DNA from: Temnopleurus reevesii | Lineage: Eukaryota > Echinodermata > Echinoidea > Temnopleuroida > Temnopleuridae | NCBI GenBank assembly: GCA_036244855.1 | Contig: BQKZ01000618.1 | Coordinates: forward strand, 1-64,000 | DNA: 64,000 nt | Direction of reading: 5' to 3' | Part shown: in pieces, positions 10,591-20,983 of the stretch | How positions within the stretch are numbered: position 1 is the stretch's first letter | Layout of the letters: the number at the start of each line of letters is the position of its first letter | Notes under the pieces: model-generated | Database searches by the model: none | What the model saw: only the letters and a program-made list of their open reading frames with translations | Told to the model about the DNA's origin: nothing | Position numbers and translations under genes: made by a program

Positions 10591-11127
10591 GTAAGATGAT
10601 GACAAGTTTTGATATGCTGTTATTAATAATAATAATAATAGTACAATTCTAGCGCAACATACCTTTGCAAAAGGTCTCAGTGCACTTAAACGATATAGTT
10701 TAGAAGAAGAAAAGTTATATTATAGTTGTTTGAAAGGTGGGTTGAAACGTTAACAGAATCAGCAGCTCTGTTAAAGTGCAGATGGTAAATTATTTGGTCA
10801 TTCTCACAGAATATATTTCTGACACCATATTTCTGTCATAAAATTAGACCAGGCAATGTAGGTCAGAAGCCTCTGGTTAAAAGGTACTCTCTACATGTAA
10901 GCTCAAATTTTTATTAGGGTTTTACTTTCACTAATTTCATGATTATGAATTTGCTAAAGTTTTCACTCAAAATGGTTCTGTTCATATTTCATTATGTTAA
11001 GAAATTGTTTACAGAATATACTTACCTAGATTTTTAAACAAATTACTACCTCTGCATATCAGCAGGGCTCTAAGGCTTGAAGATTATCCTCTTGATCTCT
11101 TCATTTTTCATTTATATCCCACCATAG

Positions 11128-11315
11128 ACAAGCAGCAAGTATTAGTTGTTACCAAAGAGCCCTGATCCTCAACGGTCTCACTAGCGCCCTCAGGCTTCAT
11201 CAGCGTATGCCACCTCTTCAGTTCAACAGGGTTTATCTTGGACAGCTCCTCTTGGAAGACAGTTGCCATAATCTCCTCTACTCACTCATCTTCATCAACA
11301 GCTACCCTCTTACAT
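11128..11315 (+). CDS. TMEM33: TMEM33 coding exon 3
   Basis: Acceptor ACCATAG, donor GTATCC, entering with one base and leaving in phase 1. It carries the most conserved part of the family: YQRALILNGLTSALRLHQRM, then LLEDSCHNLLYSLIFINSYP. The EDSCH motif and NSYP turn before the next membrane span are intact. Confidence 0.97.
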
Positions 11316-11873
11316 GTATCCTTACTTTGATTGGAATTAATCGCAAATCTTTCATGAGATGTGATAAAAGCATTTGGGGCAGCTTTTAAAGAAATCATTG
11401 ATTTCCTGAATATGACGAGTTCATGCTCCCTGAAATTGAACAGTTGTTGTATATAGGCCACAATCTTTAATCATTGCTTTCATTTGATATGGTAGGGAAG
11501 TTTATTTCTTGTAAAAAGTCCTTTTATTTGGAACACTTTAAGAGGTTGATGCATGTTTGCTAACGTATGAAGGTGTAAACTCAATTAGGTTTGTGATGAA
11601 TATTTTACTACAAGGATAGACTAGAAATAGAGTTTTCAAATATGTAGTGCCAGGTGCTAATGCTGGATATTGGCGATATGTCATAGGACGAATTAGAATG
11701 GAAAATGGGCAATATACATGGCATGTATCATTCATGATTTGTCTTGTTTGACTGCTAGTTATTCATGTGAAATGACAAAGAATTGCTACATATAGATCTT
11801 AAATTCTTGTGAAAATCAGTTACATTGAGTTTACACTAGCTTCAAAGCGATTTCCTTGACCAATTGCATTCAG

Positions 11874-11941
11874 TTGTGCTGACGCCAGTTTTCCTGTTTG
11901 CGCTATTACACGCATCTAGCTTCTCAAAGAAACTTGCCAAT
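11874..11941 (+). CDS. TMEM33: TMEM33 coding exon 4
   Basis: A 68-base exon after a CATTCAG acceptor, ending at donor GTAAGT in phase 0. It completes the codon for Phe and encodes VLTPVFLFALLHASSFSKKL then AN, aligning with the human span FPVLLFSLLHAATYTKK. One membrane segment ends in a basic KK boundary. Confidence 0.95.
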
Positions 11942-12462
11942 GTAAGTATTCCACAGTTGTTCATGCAGTTTTTCTCATTTTTTTTTTCATTATTGCAGGA
12001 ATAATTGATGCTGTCACGGATATGTCCACCATCGTTCTTGTAGCAGATACATTTAATATAGTAATGGTGTAGTTGTAGAGATTTCTATCAAAGATTTCTA
12101 TCAAAGCTGTGAAGCAGGCACGAAAATCATCTTTGCATTTCAGTATTTTTAAAGAAAAAAATGAAAATATTCAATGCATTGAACGCTGCATAAATAAATT
12201 TGAATTTCTTGGGACCACAAAAATCTGTTTGACTTCGGAGAAATTTGACTTGGAAGATGTAACAAACACATGTATGTTTTATATGATTTGTTCAAAAAAA
12301 TTGCATCGACTTTGGAAGAGTTGATTGTATTTTTTTCTTTTTAAAACTGCCAGAACATATTGCTTATGTGTTAGTGTGGGAACCTCAGCTTATCGAAATG
12401 CACAAAGACAATAATTTTCTTGACTTAAATTCATCAAAGTGTCCTATTGCTAACATAACATA

Positions 12463-12641
12463 ATAGAGTCCAAACTCATTATAAAGAGCACTGGTATAAC
12501 GAGATCTTGTTATAACAATGTTGTTTTCTGTGTCCCATGTCTTTGTTTTTTACTGTTTTTTGCTCTGATATAACAAGGTTTCGATATAAAGAGATAACTT
12601 CTCTGGTTCCAAGGACCTCGTAATAACAAGGTTTGACTGTA
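12463..12641. mobile_element. TTATAAC-palindrome MITE, copy 2 (TMEM33 intron 4)
   Basis: Left end GAGTCCAAACTCATTATAAA, right end TAACAAGGTTTGACTGTA. The interior holds GATCTTGTTATAACAATG and the shared GGTTCCAAGGACC block also present in copy 1. Confidence 0.8.
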
Positions 12642-12804
12642 CCTTATTCTTATGATGTGCTTTCCCATGAGGCTCAAAGCATTAGTGGATGAATCCTCTC
12701 CCCTGTCTCACACACACCCCACAGGTCGTGGACGCTTGGGAGGCAGAAAGAGATTCTTCTTTTCTTCTTCAAATTCTTCTGTCTTGTGTCTCTTTAAAAG
12801 TTCT

Positions 12805-12977
12805 CCAGGATTCTGTTTCATAAAGCTGTACGTAAATTTACGCACAAATTTAGGAACAACTGGTGACCCTTTCTCAAGTTGCGATTTAGGGACAGATGTT
12901 ATCATTGAGCGCAGGAAAGGGTCACCAGTCACCCGTAGATTTACTACGAATAGCTTTAAAGTTTATACAGCCCAGGA
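12805..12977. mobile_element. MITE with GTTTCATAAAGCTG ends (~173 bp, TMEM33 intron 4)
   Basis: The left arm TTTCATAAAGCTGTACGTAA and the reverse complement of the right arm are similar. The centre is a strong inverted repeat: CTGGTGACCCTTTCT against GGAAAGGGTCACCAG. The open frames read across it are incidental. Confidence 0.8.
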
Positions 12978-13166
12978 GTATGGGCAGGAGATCGGATCAG
13001 ATTTCTATATTTCTATGCACAGGTCATTTTACAATGCAAAAATGTTTATTCAATCAAAGTTTTAAAATACTGCACAAAATCATTTGACCTACAAATGTAT
13101 TTTCAAAATTCAAGAATGTTTTTTCAAGTTTCCTTACCATGCAACACTATACCTTTTTTGTTGTAG

Positions 13167-13300
13167 ATTGCTGGACCAAACAGTATGCCATTGCTTCGCA
13201 GACTGGTTGATAAAATCATCTCATACCAAGTGGACATCCTTCGCTTCATTGCTCTCGATGAGATTCTTATCATGCCTGTACTTATCTTTATGATGGCCAC
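13167..13300 (+). CDS. TMEM33: TMEM33 coding exon 5
   Basis: Acceptor TTGTAG, donor GTAAGT, leaving phase 2. Encodes IAGPNSMPLLRRLVDKIISY then QVDILRFIALDEILIMPVLI. It aligns with human SNSLPLLRSVLDKL...ILKFIACNEIFLMPATVF. It covers the cytosolic loop and the start of the next hydrophobic segment. Confidence 0.96.
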
Positions 13301-14264
13301 GTAAGTATTTGAATCAATTATTAGCAAGGAAACAATGTCAATCCATATCTTGTTATATTATCATGCATACTTTACAACTCAATCCCACCGCCCATGACCC
13401 GATTTGGGAAATAAAAATCATGGTAGCATTCAATGTGGGTATTTTTGACAATCAAGATCTCTAATTCTTGTTCAGAAAACTCCTATTTGATTCCAATGCG
13501 TTTATCAGTGTTACACTGAATACAAGGGATAAATCAGCTTCAAATTGTAGACAATGTTATAGACTGCCCTGAGTTCTTTATGACTCGGAGCCGATTTGGC
13601 GTTTCATCCGACAAGAAAACTTGAATTATGCCATTTTTCAATTATATACATAATTACTCTGAGTATGCAGAACCTCAATCAAATATTTTCTATGTGTTTG
13701 CATTTTTTTGATAGAGAGCTTCTAATACACTTATTTTTCTAAAATCAAATTGTCAGTGAGTCAAAACTTGTGCAATGGGCTTAACCCATCAATATTTGTT
13801 GTACCTTCACCACTAAAGGTGGTAACATAAAGACTTAAAAATGTACACAAGCAAATATGAATCGGTGTTCCATAGATATTTTCTGAGATGATTTGTATGT
13901 GTCCGTTTTTAAATTTCATTAGCTACTCTGTCAAAGTATTTGACAGATCATGAAAATCTGCACAGGAGTGTAGGATGTGTAGTGCCGCTTAGTTTGAATG
14001 TTTACAAACAAGTAATGTTTGTGGCTAAAGTTTAAATTAATGTTAATATATCTTATTGCTTCAGTATGCTTGCTTGTAAAAGTTTCTTAAAGCTATGCAA
14101 TGGGTTCTTTTGTTTACAATATTATAACCCCTCTTTAATGAGATAAAGGACATATTCCAATGCCTTTGTCAAAAAATGATGTTCTTGTACACATATCTTT
14201 TTAACAGACAAACTTTTTAAATTCCTTTTAATCTTGTGTGTAACTTGTTTCTTCATCATTACAG

Positions 14265-14348
14265 AGGCCGTATGAGTCTGATTGCACCTTTCATGTACTT
14301 CAGATTCCTCACATTCCGATATGCATCAAGACGGAATCCATACTGCAA
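14265..14348 (+). CDS. TMEM33: TMEM33 coding exon 6
   Basis: Acceptor TTACAG, donor GTGAGT. Encodes GRMSLIAPFMYFRFLTFRYA then SRRNPYCK. The RFLTFRY.SRRNPYC block is a family hallmark and is nearly identical to the vertebrate protein. Confidence 0.97.
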
Positions 14349-14526
14349 GTGAGTAGTGTTCATTCCTCAATCATTCAATTGGAGTTCTTGCCACTGACAA
14401 TAAAAGAAAATTTTGAACCACAGATGACGCCATGCCGGTTATGGACATTGGTGCATATGCGTTCCACTTTGCTGGGTTTTAGATCGAAAAATCACGTTTG
14501 TTTGGCACTCTTAAAATATTTCCTGA

Positions 14527-14704
14527 TACAGTCTAACCTCGTTATAACAAGGTCGTTGGAACCAGAGGAATTGCCTCTTCATATTGAAACCTTGTTATAT
14601 CATGATCAAAATACAATAAATACAAAGAGATGGGAGCAGGAAAATTACCTTGTTGTAACGAGAGCTTGTTATATCAGTGCTCTTTATAACGAGCTTTGAC
14701 TGTA
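14527..14704. mobile_element. TTATAAC-palindrome MITE, copy 3 (TMEM33 intron 6)
   Basis: TACAGTCTAACCTCGTTATA at the left and TTATAACGAGCTTTGACTGTA at the right form clear TIRs flanked by TA. This is the best-preserved copy of the family in the window. Confidence 0.88.
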
Positions 14705-14805
14705 TTAGCTAATACTATACTATGGTATGTTTTATTGATGCAGCACCAATTACTTTTGATGATGTTGAAGGAAGAAAATCTGAAATTTTCCAAAATGAAA
14801 GACGA

Positions 14806-14922
14806 TGCACAAACATTAGCTTCCCAAACCGGAAGTCACCTTCCCAACCTCAACATATCAATATAGATGGTATCGTGACATATTGTTTGAAATGACCTGT
14901 CGTCGGTGGCAAGAATTCTGTT
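14806..14922 (-). repeat. Inverted partial copy of the CTCGCCACCGAT repeat
   Basis: Read on the minus strand, it starts CAGAATTCTTGCCACCGACG and ends GGAAGGTGACTTCCGGTTTG then GGAAGCTAATG. This parallels 5461-5575 along its length. Confidence 0.8.
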
Positions 14923-15727
14923 TTGCAACCTCCTCTTAACTGGATCTCTGTTTAATCAGATGCAACCTCCCTGTTAATGCTTGACATATGAGGCTGATCA
15001 ATATCTCAAATTAAAGCTTATGCAAGGAGGAATTGGAGGACAAAGTGAAAATATATCTTCCGTCCAATTTGTATGTGATGGGTCACATATTTTACATGTT
15101 TGGATTAACTGAAAAAGTTCATCATTACAGATTGACTTTAATTGCTGGAGAGTCTTGATTAATCTCGAACTGTGATGTGATCAAGAAAGAAATTCATTAT
15201 TACACTCACAAAAAATATTGTGTTTGCTAGTTTCCTGAAGGGTTTAATCATGTCCACTCATGCAAAAGGTGGTCACCCATCTATCTGAAGTTTAGATCGT
15301 GTTCTCACTTTCAAAATGTGATCACTAGCTTCCCAAGGGATTGTATGAATTAGTAAGCTAGTAATACAATGTATGAGTGTGACCATAGTTATGCATCTTA
15401 GAGTCAGTTAACACATTTGCAGGTATATATAAAGTAACCTTTGCAAAGCTAGTGAATATAAGGCAATTTGATTTCCAATAATGTTTTGATTTACTGTAAA
15501 AGCCAATATCTTAATGGACATAAATTCATTTAATTCATTGAATTTCAGAGCTATTCACAGGCTGTTATTTATTCAATTTGAAAGATTTGAAAGATCATTT
15601 TCCACAAGTCTATGTGCATTCTAGTGAGCAAAAATTTTAGCAAATTCATGGTAAAGAAACTAGCATTAATAAAACCCTGGTGAAAATTTCAGCTTATACA
15701 ATATCTGTGTTCTTCTATCCGATCCAG

Positions 15728-15893
15728 ACAAATATTCCATGAGATGAGATTACGGACGGAGCAGTACTGCAGCCAGCCGAGCACTCCAGGATTCCTCAAG
15801 AATTTCCTCACAAAATGTATCACCATGCTGTGTCGCTTTGCACCGCAAGAAGTATACCAGCAACAGCAGCAGCAGCAGCAGCAGCAGCAATAG
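15728..15893 (+). CDS. TMEM33: TMEM33 coding exon 7 with C-terminal polyQ
   Basis: Acceptor GATCCAG; completes Lys and encodes QIFHEMRLRTEQYCSQPSTP then GFLKNFLTKCITMLCRFAPQ, aligning with the human C-terminal tail (NELRIVVEH...). It ends EVY followed by 11 Gln (one CAG, CAA, eight CAG, CAA) and TAG at 15891-15893. The frame is confirmed by the intact upstream alignment, so the CAG run is truly coding and abuts the stop. Confidence 0.95.
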
Positions 15894-16022
15894 TATACTT
15901 GATGTTTAATGCCGTTGTCTCACTCATTCAGCATCATCTGAAGGACTTTGAGATGAAAAGTACTGTAAAACCATTAGGAAAAATACCAACCCCAAGTCAT
16001 ATTATTTCCAATAGAATAGGCG

Positions 16023-16241
16023 GATTTACTAATAGATGCAAATTTTATGAGTTCTTTAAACACAAATGTTGTTCTTGACAACCCAAAAGCTTGCCTGAGG
16101 CTTGTAAGACATAGCAACAAGTAACATATGCAAAATGGACTCGAGGTATTGTAGTCCAATTGTTACTGACCTGTTTAAGGAATAGCTCATAAATGTTAGT
16201 TTGCCAGAAACGTGCATAAATTTGAATCTATTCGTAAAATG
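16023..16241. mobile_element. MITE family GGATTTACTAATAGAT, copy 1 (~219 bp)
   Basis: The ends GATTTACTAATAGATGCAAA and, reverse complemented, CATTTTACGAATAGATTCAA form TIRs. A second copy at 29179-29402 shares internal blocks such as ATTGTAGTCCAATTG and CTGTTTAAGGAATA. Copy 1 begins only 130 bases after the TMEM33 stop codon. Confidence 0.85.
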
Positions 16242-16934
16242 GTCTATTGAGTTCAAAGCTTCTGTACAACCTTTTGATTTTGCTGCTAGCTTTAGTCCTC
16301 TCCTTGTGCACTTTCTCAAACCTAATTACTTCGTTTGGCGTTATACTCCCTCTCTCTGTCTATTGAGCACTTATCTGTAGATGGGAGACCATGCAAAGAA
16401 GGGTTAACCTTGTCAACCCAAAGAGATTTCTTGACCTTCGTTTTTCAATCATTGGCCTCTAAGTCAATGATTATAGCATTATCCCATTCAAAGTAATAAT
16501 CATTGATTTTTAGACCAATACTTGGAAAAGGAAGGGTCAATGAATCTCTTTGGATTGATAAGATTAAGCCTACTTTGAATAGAGACTCTGGTTACGCATT
16601 GTCCCCTATGTACGAATGGAACAGTGCTCAACAGACAGAGAGAGGGAGTAATACCCCAAACAAAAATCCTTGGGAGGGGATAAAAGCTAGCCGCAAAATG
16701 TTAAGGTTTCTAGACGTTTTGAACTCAATTCTATTTGATCATCCATAAAAGATGAAAGTCTCCAGTATCATATTCTTTCCCTCATATGCTTGATAAAGTT
16801 AACAAAAATCTGTGGAAGTCTGTTACTGTTCAGAACACAAAAATACTGTTATGCGTCATCAGTCAATGTCCAATAAGCTTCAAGTATTTAATAGGACTTA
16901 CCATAAAATTTGTAGCTTTATACAATGGGGCCCA

Positions 16935-17075
16935 GGGCCCTATTGCATAAAAAGTTGCGTTTAAACGCAACTCAGAAAATTAAACGCAAATCCTAAATAT
17001 GCGTTCCTGATTGGTTGAATTTGAAGTTGCGTGGAATTTTCTGCCTTGCGTTTAAATGCTACTATTTATGCAATA
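16935..17075. mobile_element. MITE with GGGCCCTATTGCATAAA end (~141 bp)
   Basis: The left arm CTATTGCATAAAAAGTTGCG and the reverse complement of the right arm TATTGCATAAATAGTAGCAT, both followed by TTTAAACGCAA, form a short hairpin-like element. Confidence 0.8.
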
Positions 17076-17317
17076 ATTTATGCAAGTCCTAATCGATTAA
17101 TAGTAACTATCAGTACATTCTTACAAATTATCCAAGTAGAGAGTTATGATGCATACTGTACATTGGAGCTTCTTTCTAATGACGTCCTTTGGACCATACA
17201 AATTACCTCTTTATATCAGAATTCTCATTACATCACGGTAGAAATAATGATAATTAGATAACTTATATTGCGCAGGCACTGTATGGATATACTCTACTGC
17301 ACAAATATATAAAGAAC

Positions 17318-17392
17318 TGGGCCCAGTGAAATCACCTTGTTATTAAAGAGTCTTGTTAAATCCAACCTCTTTAAAATGAGGATCTGCTGTAT
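17318..17392. repeat. TTATAAC-palindrome MITE, truncated copy 4
   Basis: GGGCCCAGTGAAATCACCTT then GTTATTAAAGAG, ending GAGGATCTGCTGTA, matches one half of the family. Confidence 0.6.
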
Positions 17393-17797
17393 TGTGCTTT
17401 TTAAATAGATTACATGGACATTTTTACATGTTTGAATTTGGTTGGCGGGTCTGATTTCCAATACATCTCAATAAAGTTATTGAAATCCAAACAGGATTTT
17501 ATGAGGTAATTGGGATATTTGCATTTCAATAGATGTTATGAAATCAAATTTTACTAGTTTATTTTTAAGTTATATGAGATTTAGCCTTTCTTTATTTATT
17601 CCACAAAAACCACAAGTAGTAACACCGATTGTTTATTGTAGCACATTCCAAATTATATCAATTGATAGAAACAGTTTTTTAATCAAGTGAAGAAGTGGCA
17701 ACAACCTTTTAAAAAAATGTCCAAGCCTACTGGATCTTCCTCTATAGAGAAACCCATAGGGTAAACTGATAGACTATCTGGATCCGGAGATTGGGGA

Positions 17798-17836
17798 GGG
17801 GGGGGGACAAAAACTGGGATTTTTGCCCCCCCCCCC
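17798..17836. repeat. G9/C11 homopolymer hairpin
   Basis: Nine G, then ACAAAAA, a six-base loop CTGGGA, TTTTTG and eleven C form a perfect-looking stem apart from one bulged A. A-run follows at 17837. Confidence 0.8.
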
Positions 17837-18823
17837 AAAAAAAAATCAATCATGTCACATCCGCGAAGACTGGGTAACTCAAATGTCTGCTAGATCAGGG
17901 TTATACCTGTAACTTTTCTCACAGCTCTTGTCACATTTGATCATTTGGAAGTTTTATAATTGGCTGGTTAGAGGATTAGTATGAGTGTATTAGTTAATTA
18001 GTTGCTGAAGGGGATACTTAAGTATTTGTATAATATTTCAACCCATAAAGAAATATCCAAACACTGTAGAATTTATTAAGAATTGTGGATTTATTTAGTA
18101 ATTTTCAATAGTTTTTAAATTGAGTTTAAAATAGATTTCTTTACCATCATTACAAAGAAGTATTGGTTATAGATTTTACTGTGATGAGTGAATGAATTTT
18201 TGCAATATTTTATACACAATTCAGAAAATAAATGTATTGGTATTAGAGTGTGAATGTAAAGTATGTACTCATATAAATATATAATGTAAGCACAATAGAA
18301 GCACTATGATAATTGCAACTTTATGGATTTATATAATTTTACTGTATGGATTTATTCAACTTGAATGAGTTCAAACTTGATATTCACATAGAAAAGTAGT
18401 GGTCTGGTGCTATTATACTCTTTCTTAAGAAAACATTAACTCTTTGTATGCTTATGAAAAAAATAATGATTAACTTAATAAATAGAAATTAAAACAGAAT
18501 CCAATGTAGGTACCTGTACCTCAAATATTATTGTGACAAAATTTTAAGTGCCATTGTAAAAGGTATATCATATAGTTTGGACATACATACTGACTCATTT
18601 AAATCTCAAATTTGAATTATTCTGTAGAGTTGTTTTATATTTCTTATTCCTGGAATACATATCGAAATGTAATTAAACTATCATTATTTATTGTTGTCAT
18701 ACTTTTTGTGAAGCATTGTGTTTATGTCCTTTCTTTCGTATTATTTAGTCCAATTAATGATTGGACTTTGTACTTGGTTAGTTGTTAAATTGCAGGATGT
18801 TTTATTGAAGTGTACTGATGATA

Positions 18824-18829
18824 AATAAA
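18824..18829 (+). terminator. Candidate TMEM33 polyadenylation signal
   Basis: AATAAA within GATAAATAAAAGTGAC, followed about 45 bases later by TCTTGTTTTCTCTG as a possible downstream element. Earlier hexamer at 17470 is an alternative. Not provable without transcripts. Confidence 0.3.
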
Positions 18830-19969
18830 AGTGACATATTAAAAGTGATGCCATCATTACCTCTCTTGTTTTCTCTGTAATTTATTAGTTTTCCATACTG
18901 AGATGAAAGATATGCTGGGTAAGACAAGATCATGGGAGCAGACTTTGCATGCTAAAAGCACTTTGTCCTACATGAAAGAAAAAGTGAAGAATTAAACAAA
19001 AATGTATCAATACTTTTTTTTGTGAGCAGAAGGGACACAAAGATATGAACAAGATAAACAACTTCAATTGAAGCATTCATAATAGCTAGATGCAAACAAT
19101 GGAAATTTCCTTCCCTCTTATGCATAAACATCAAACACATGTCACATCTATTGAATGGGACAACTTGTGTATAGCTATTGCAAGGGCTCGATTGAAGTTG
19201 TTCACTTTGTCCAAACCCTTAGTCCTTTCTGTTCACTGTGCCTGTAGTATGTCTGGAATGATAGTTCATGACACGTTGTGGTTATAATATCGTTCATATG
19301 AACAAGAAAATTATGTGTTTAGAGACCGTTATGCTTTGAAAATAGATTTCCAAATTTTGCTTTGTATGATCATAGGTTTGTCCAAGTATCTGGTCCTAGC
19401 ACAGTGAGCAGAAGAGACAAAGGAGTTTCACAAAAGCTTCCCTGGTTATTCACTGAAGATGTGTAAAACATATTGGACATTTTAAAGTTCCAAACAATGA
19501 CAACATTGGGAGCCCCCTTTTCCCACCAAGCCTCCTGGCTTTAATGATTCCCCACTTTCTTATTATGTTTTATATGTTATGAACTGTATTTTTTACATTC
19601 AATATTTTTAAGAAAGTGAAAATAAATGAATTAATGAATGAATGGTGCAATATTGCATCTTTATAGGTGAAAAATCGAACCACAAAGGGTATGAGTTTGC
19701 TTTCTGCGGATGCTCAGAGAAATCGAACCCGCGTCTTTGACCTTCTTCATTGCTTAACAATAACATGTCTGACAAACAAATACTCCATAACATAAACACA
19801 GTGGCCGTTTTGAGGCTGTCAAAAGGTACAATACTGCACCTTTTCAGTAGTTTGCACTTCCTCTGTGTACCTTTATGCTGAGCGTGTAGATCAAGTTCGA
19901 GTTTTACCGCAGATGGCGCTTTTTCACAAAGATCTGTCCCAAGAAGTCATGTAAGAGGGATTGGGGGGG

Positions 19970-20961
19970 NNNNNNNNNNNNNNNNNNNNNNNNNNNNNNN
20001 NNNNNNNNNNNNNNNNNNNNNNNNNNNNNNNNNNNNNNNNNNNNNNNNNNNNNNNNNNNNNNNNNNNNNNNNNNNNNNNNNNNNNNNNNNNNNNNNNNNN
20101 NNNNNNNNNNNNNNNNNNNNNNNNNNNNNNNNNNNNNNNNNNNNNNNNNNNNNNNNNNNNNNNNNNNNNNNNNNNNNNNNNNNNNNNNNNNNNNNNNNNN
20201 NNNNNNNNNNNNNNNNNNNNNNNNNNNNNNNNNNNNNNNNNNNNNNNNNNNNNNNNNNNNNNNNNNNNNNNNNNNNNNNNNNNNNNNNNNNNNNNNNNNN
20301 NNNNNNNNNNNNNNNNNNNNNNNNNNNNNNNNNNNNNNNNNNNNNNNNNNNNNNNNNNNNNNNNNNNNNNNNNNNNNNNNNNNNNNNNNNNNNNNNNNNN
20401 NNNNNNNNNNNNNNNNNNNNNNNNNNNNNNNNNNNNNNNNNNNNNNNNNNNNNNNNNNNNNNNNNNNNNNNNNNNNNNNNNNNNNNNNNNNNNNNNNNNN
20501 NNNNNNNNNNNNNNNNNNNNNNNNNNNNNNNNNNNNNNNNNNNNNNNNNNNNNNNNNNNNNNNNNNNNNNNNNNNNNNNNNNNNNNNNNNNNNNNNNNNN
20601 NNNNNNNNNNNNNNNNNNNNNNNNNNNNNNNNNNNNNNNNNNNNNNNNNNNNNNNNNNNNNNNNNNNNNNNNNNNNNNNNNNNNNNNNNNNNNNNNNNNN
20701 NNNNNNNNNNNNNNNNNNNNNNNNNNNNNNNNNNNNNNNNNNNNNNNNNNNNNNNNNNNNNNNNNNNNNNNNNNNNNNNNNNNNNNNNNNNNNNNNNNNN
20801 NNNNNNNNNNNNNNNNNNNNNNNNNNNNNNNNNNNNNNNNNNNNNNNNNNNNNNNNNNNNNNNNNNNNNNNNNNNNNNNNNNNNNNNNNNNNNNNNNNNN
20901 NNNNNNNNNNNNNNNNNNNNNNNNNNNNNNNNNNNNNNNNNNNNNNNNNNNNNNNNNNNNN
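19970..20961. other. Assembly gap of 992 N
   Basis: The run of N is bordered by a G-run on the left (19963-19969) and by a transposon-adapter-like sequence on the right. Open frames spanning it are meaningless. Confidence 1.
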
Positions 20962-20983
20962 TCTAGATGTGTAAAAGAGACAG
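20962..20983 (+). other. Probable Nextera mate-pair junction adapter remnant
   Basis: TCT followed by AGATGTGTAAAAGAGACAG matches the Nextera mosaic end AGATGTGTATAAGAGACAG at 18 of 19 bases. The preceding TCT matches the end of the opposite mosaic end in a mate-pair junction. Its position exactly at a scaffold gap edge supports a sequencing artefact over genomic DNA. Confidence 0.85.

Larger units (their letters stand above)
9349..15893 (+). other. TMEM33: TMEM33 gene, coding span (7 coding exons)
   Basis: Seven exons join with consistent phases into 858 coding bases (285 residues plus stop). The product is TMEM33, a conserved multipass protein of the ER and nuclear envelope linked to ER shaping and stress signalling; human TMEM33 is 247 residues. 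Family blocks are clear: YQRALILNGLTSALRLHQRM and LLEDSCHNLLYSLIFINSYP in exon 3, FALLHASSFSKK in exon 4, and RFLTFRYASRRNPYCK in exon 6. Hydrophobic segments fall near residues 52-73, 105-150 (two spans) and 180-215. The N-terminal ~40 residues are low-complexity (Gly/Ala/Asn/Ser), as is usual for the poorly conserved N terminus. The odd feature is a C-terminal run of 11 Gln, which vertebrate TMEM33 lacks. Any 5' UTR exon is unplaced. Confidence 0.97.
15894..19969. other. TMEM33 3' UTR and convergent intergenic DNA
   Basis: No coding exon recognised. AATAAA hexamers occur at 17470 and 18824; the latter is followed within 50 bases by T/G-rich sequence and is a plausible polyadenylation site, which would make the 3' UTR about 2.9 kb. 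Contains MITEs at 16023 and 16935, a partial MITE at 17318, a G/C homopolymer hairpin at 17798 and a small repeat at 19900. Confidence 0.5.

Noticed and set aside
19715..19745. tRNA-like T-arm (GCGGGTTCGATTT on the minus strand)
   Set aside because: Only a partial B-box; no A-box, anticodon stem or acceptor stem could be paired, so at most a decayed SINE fragment.
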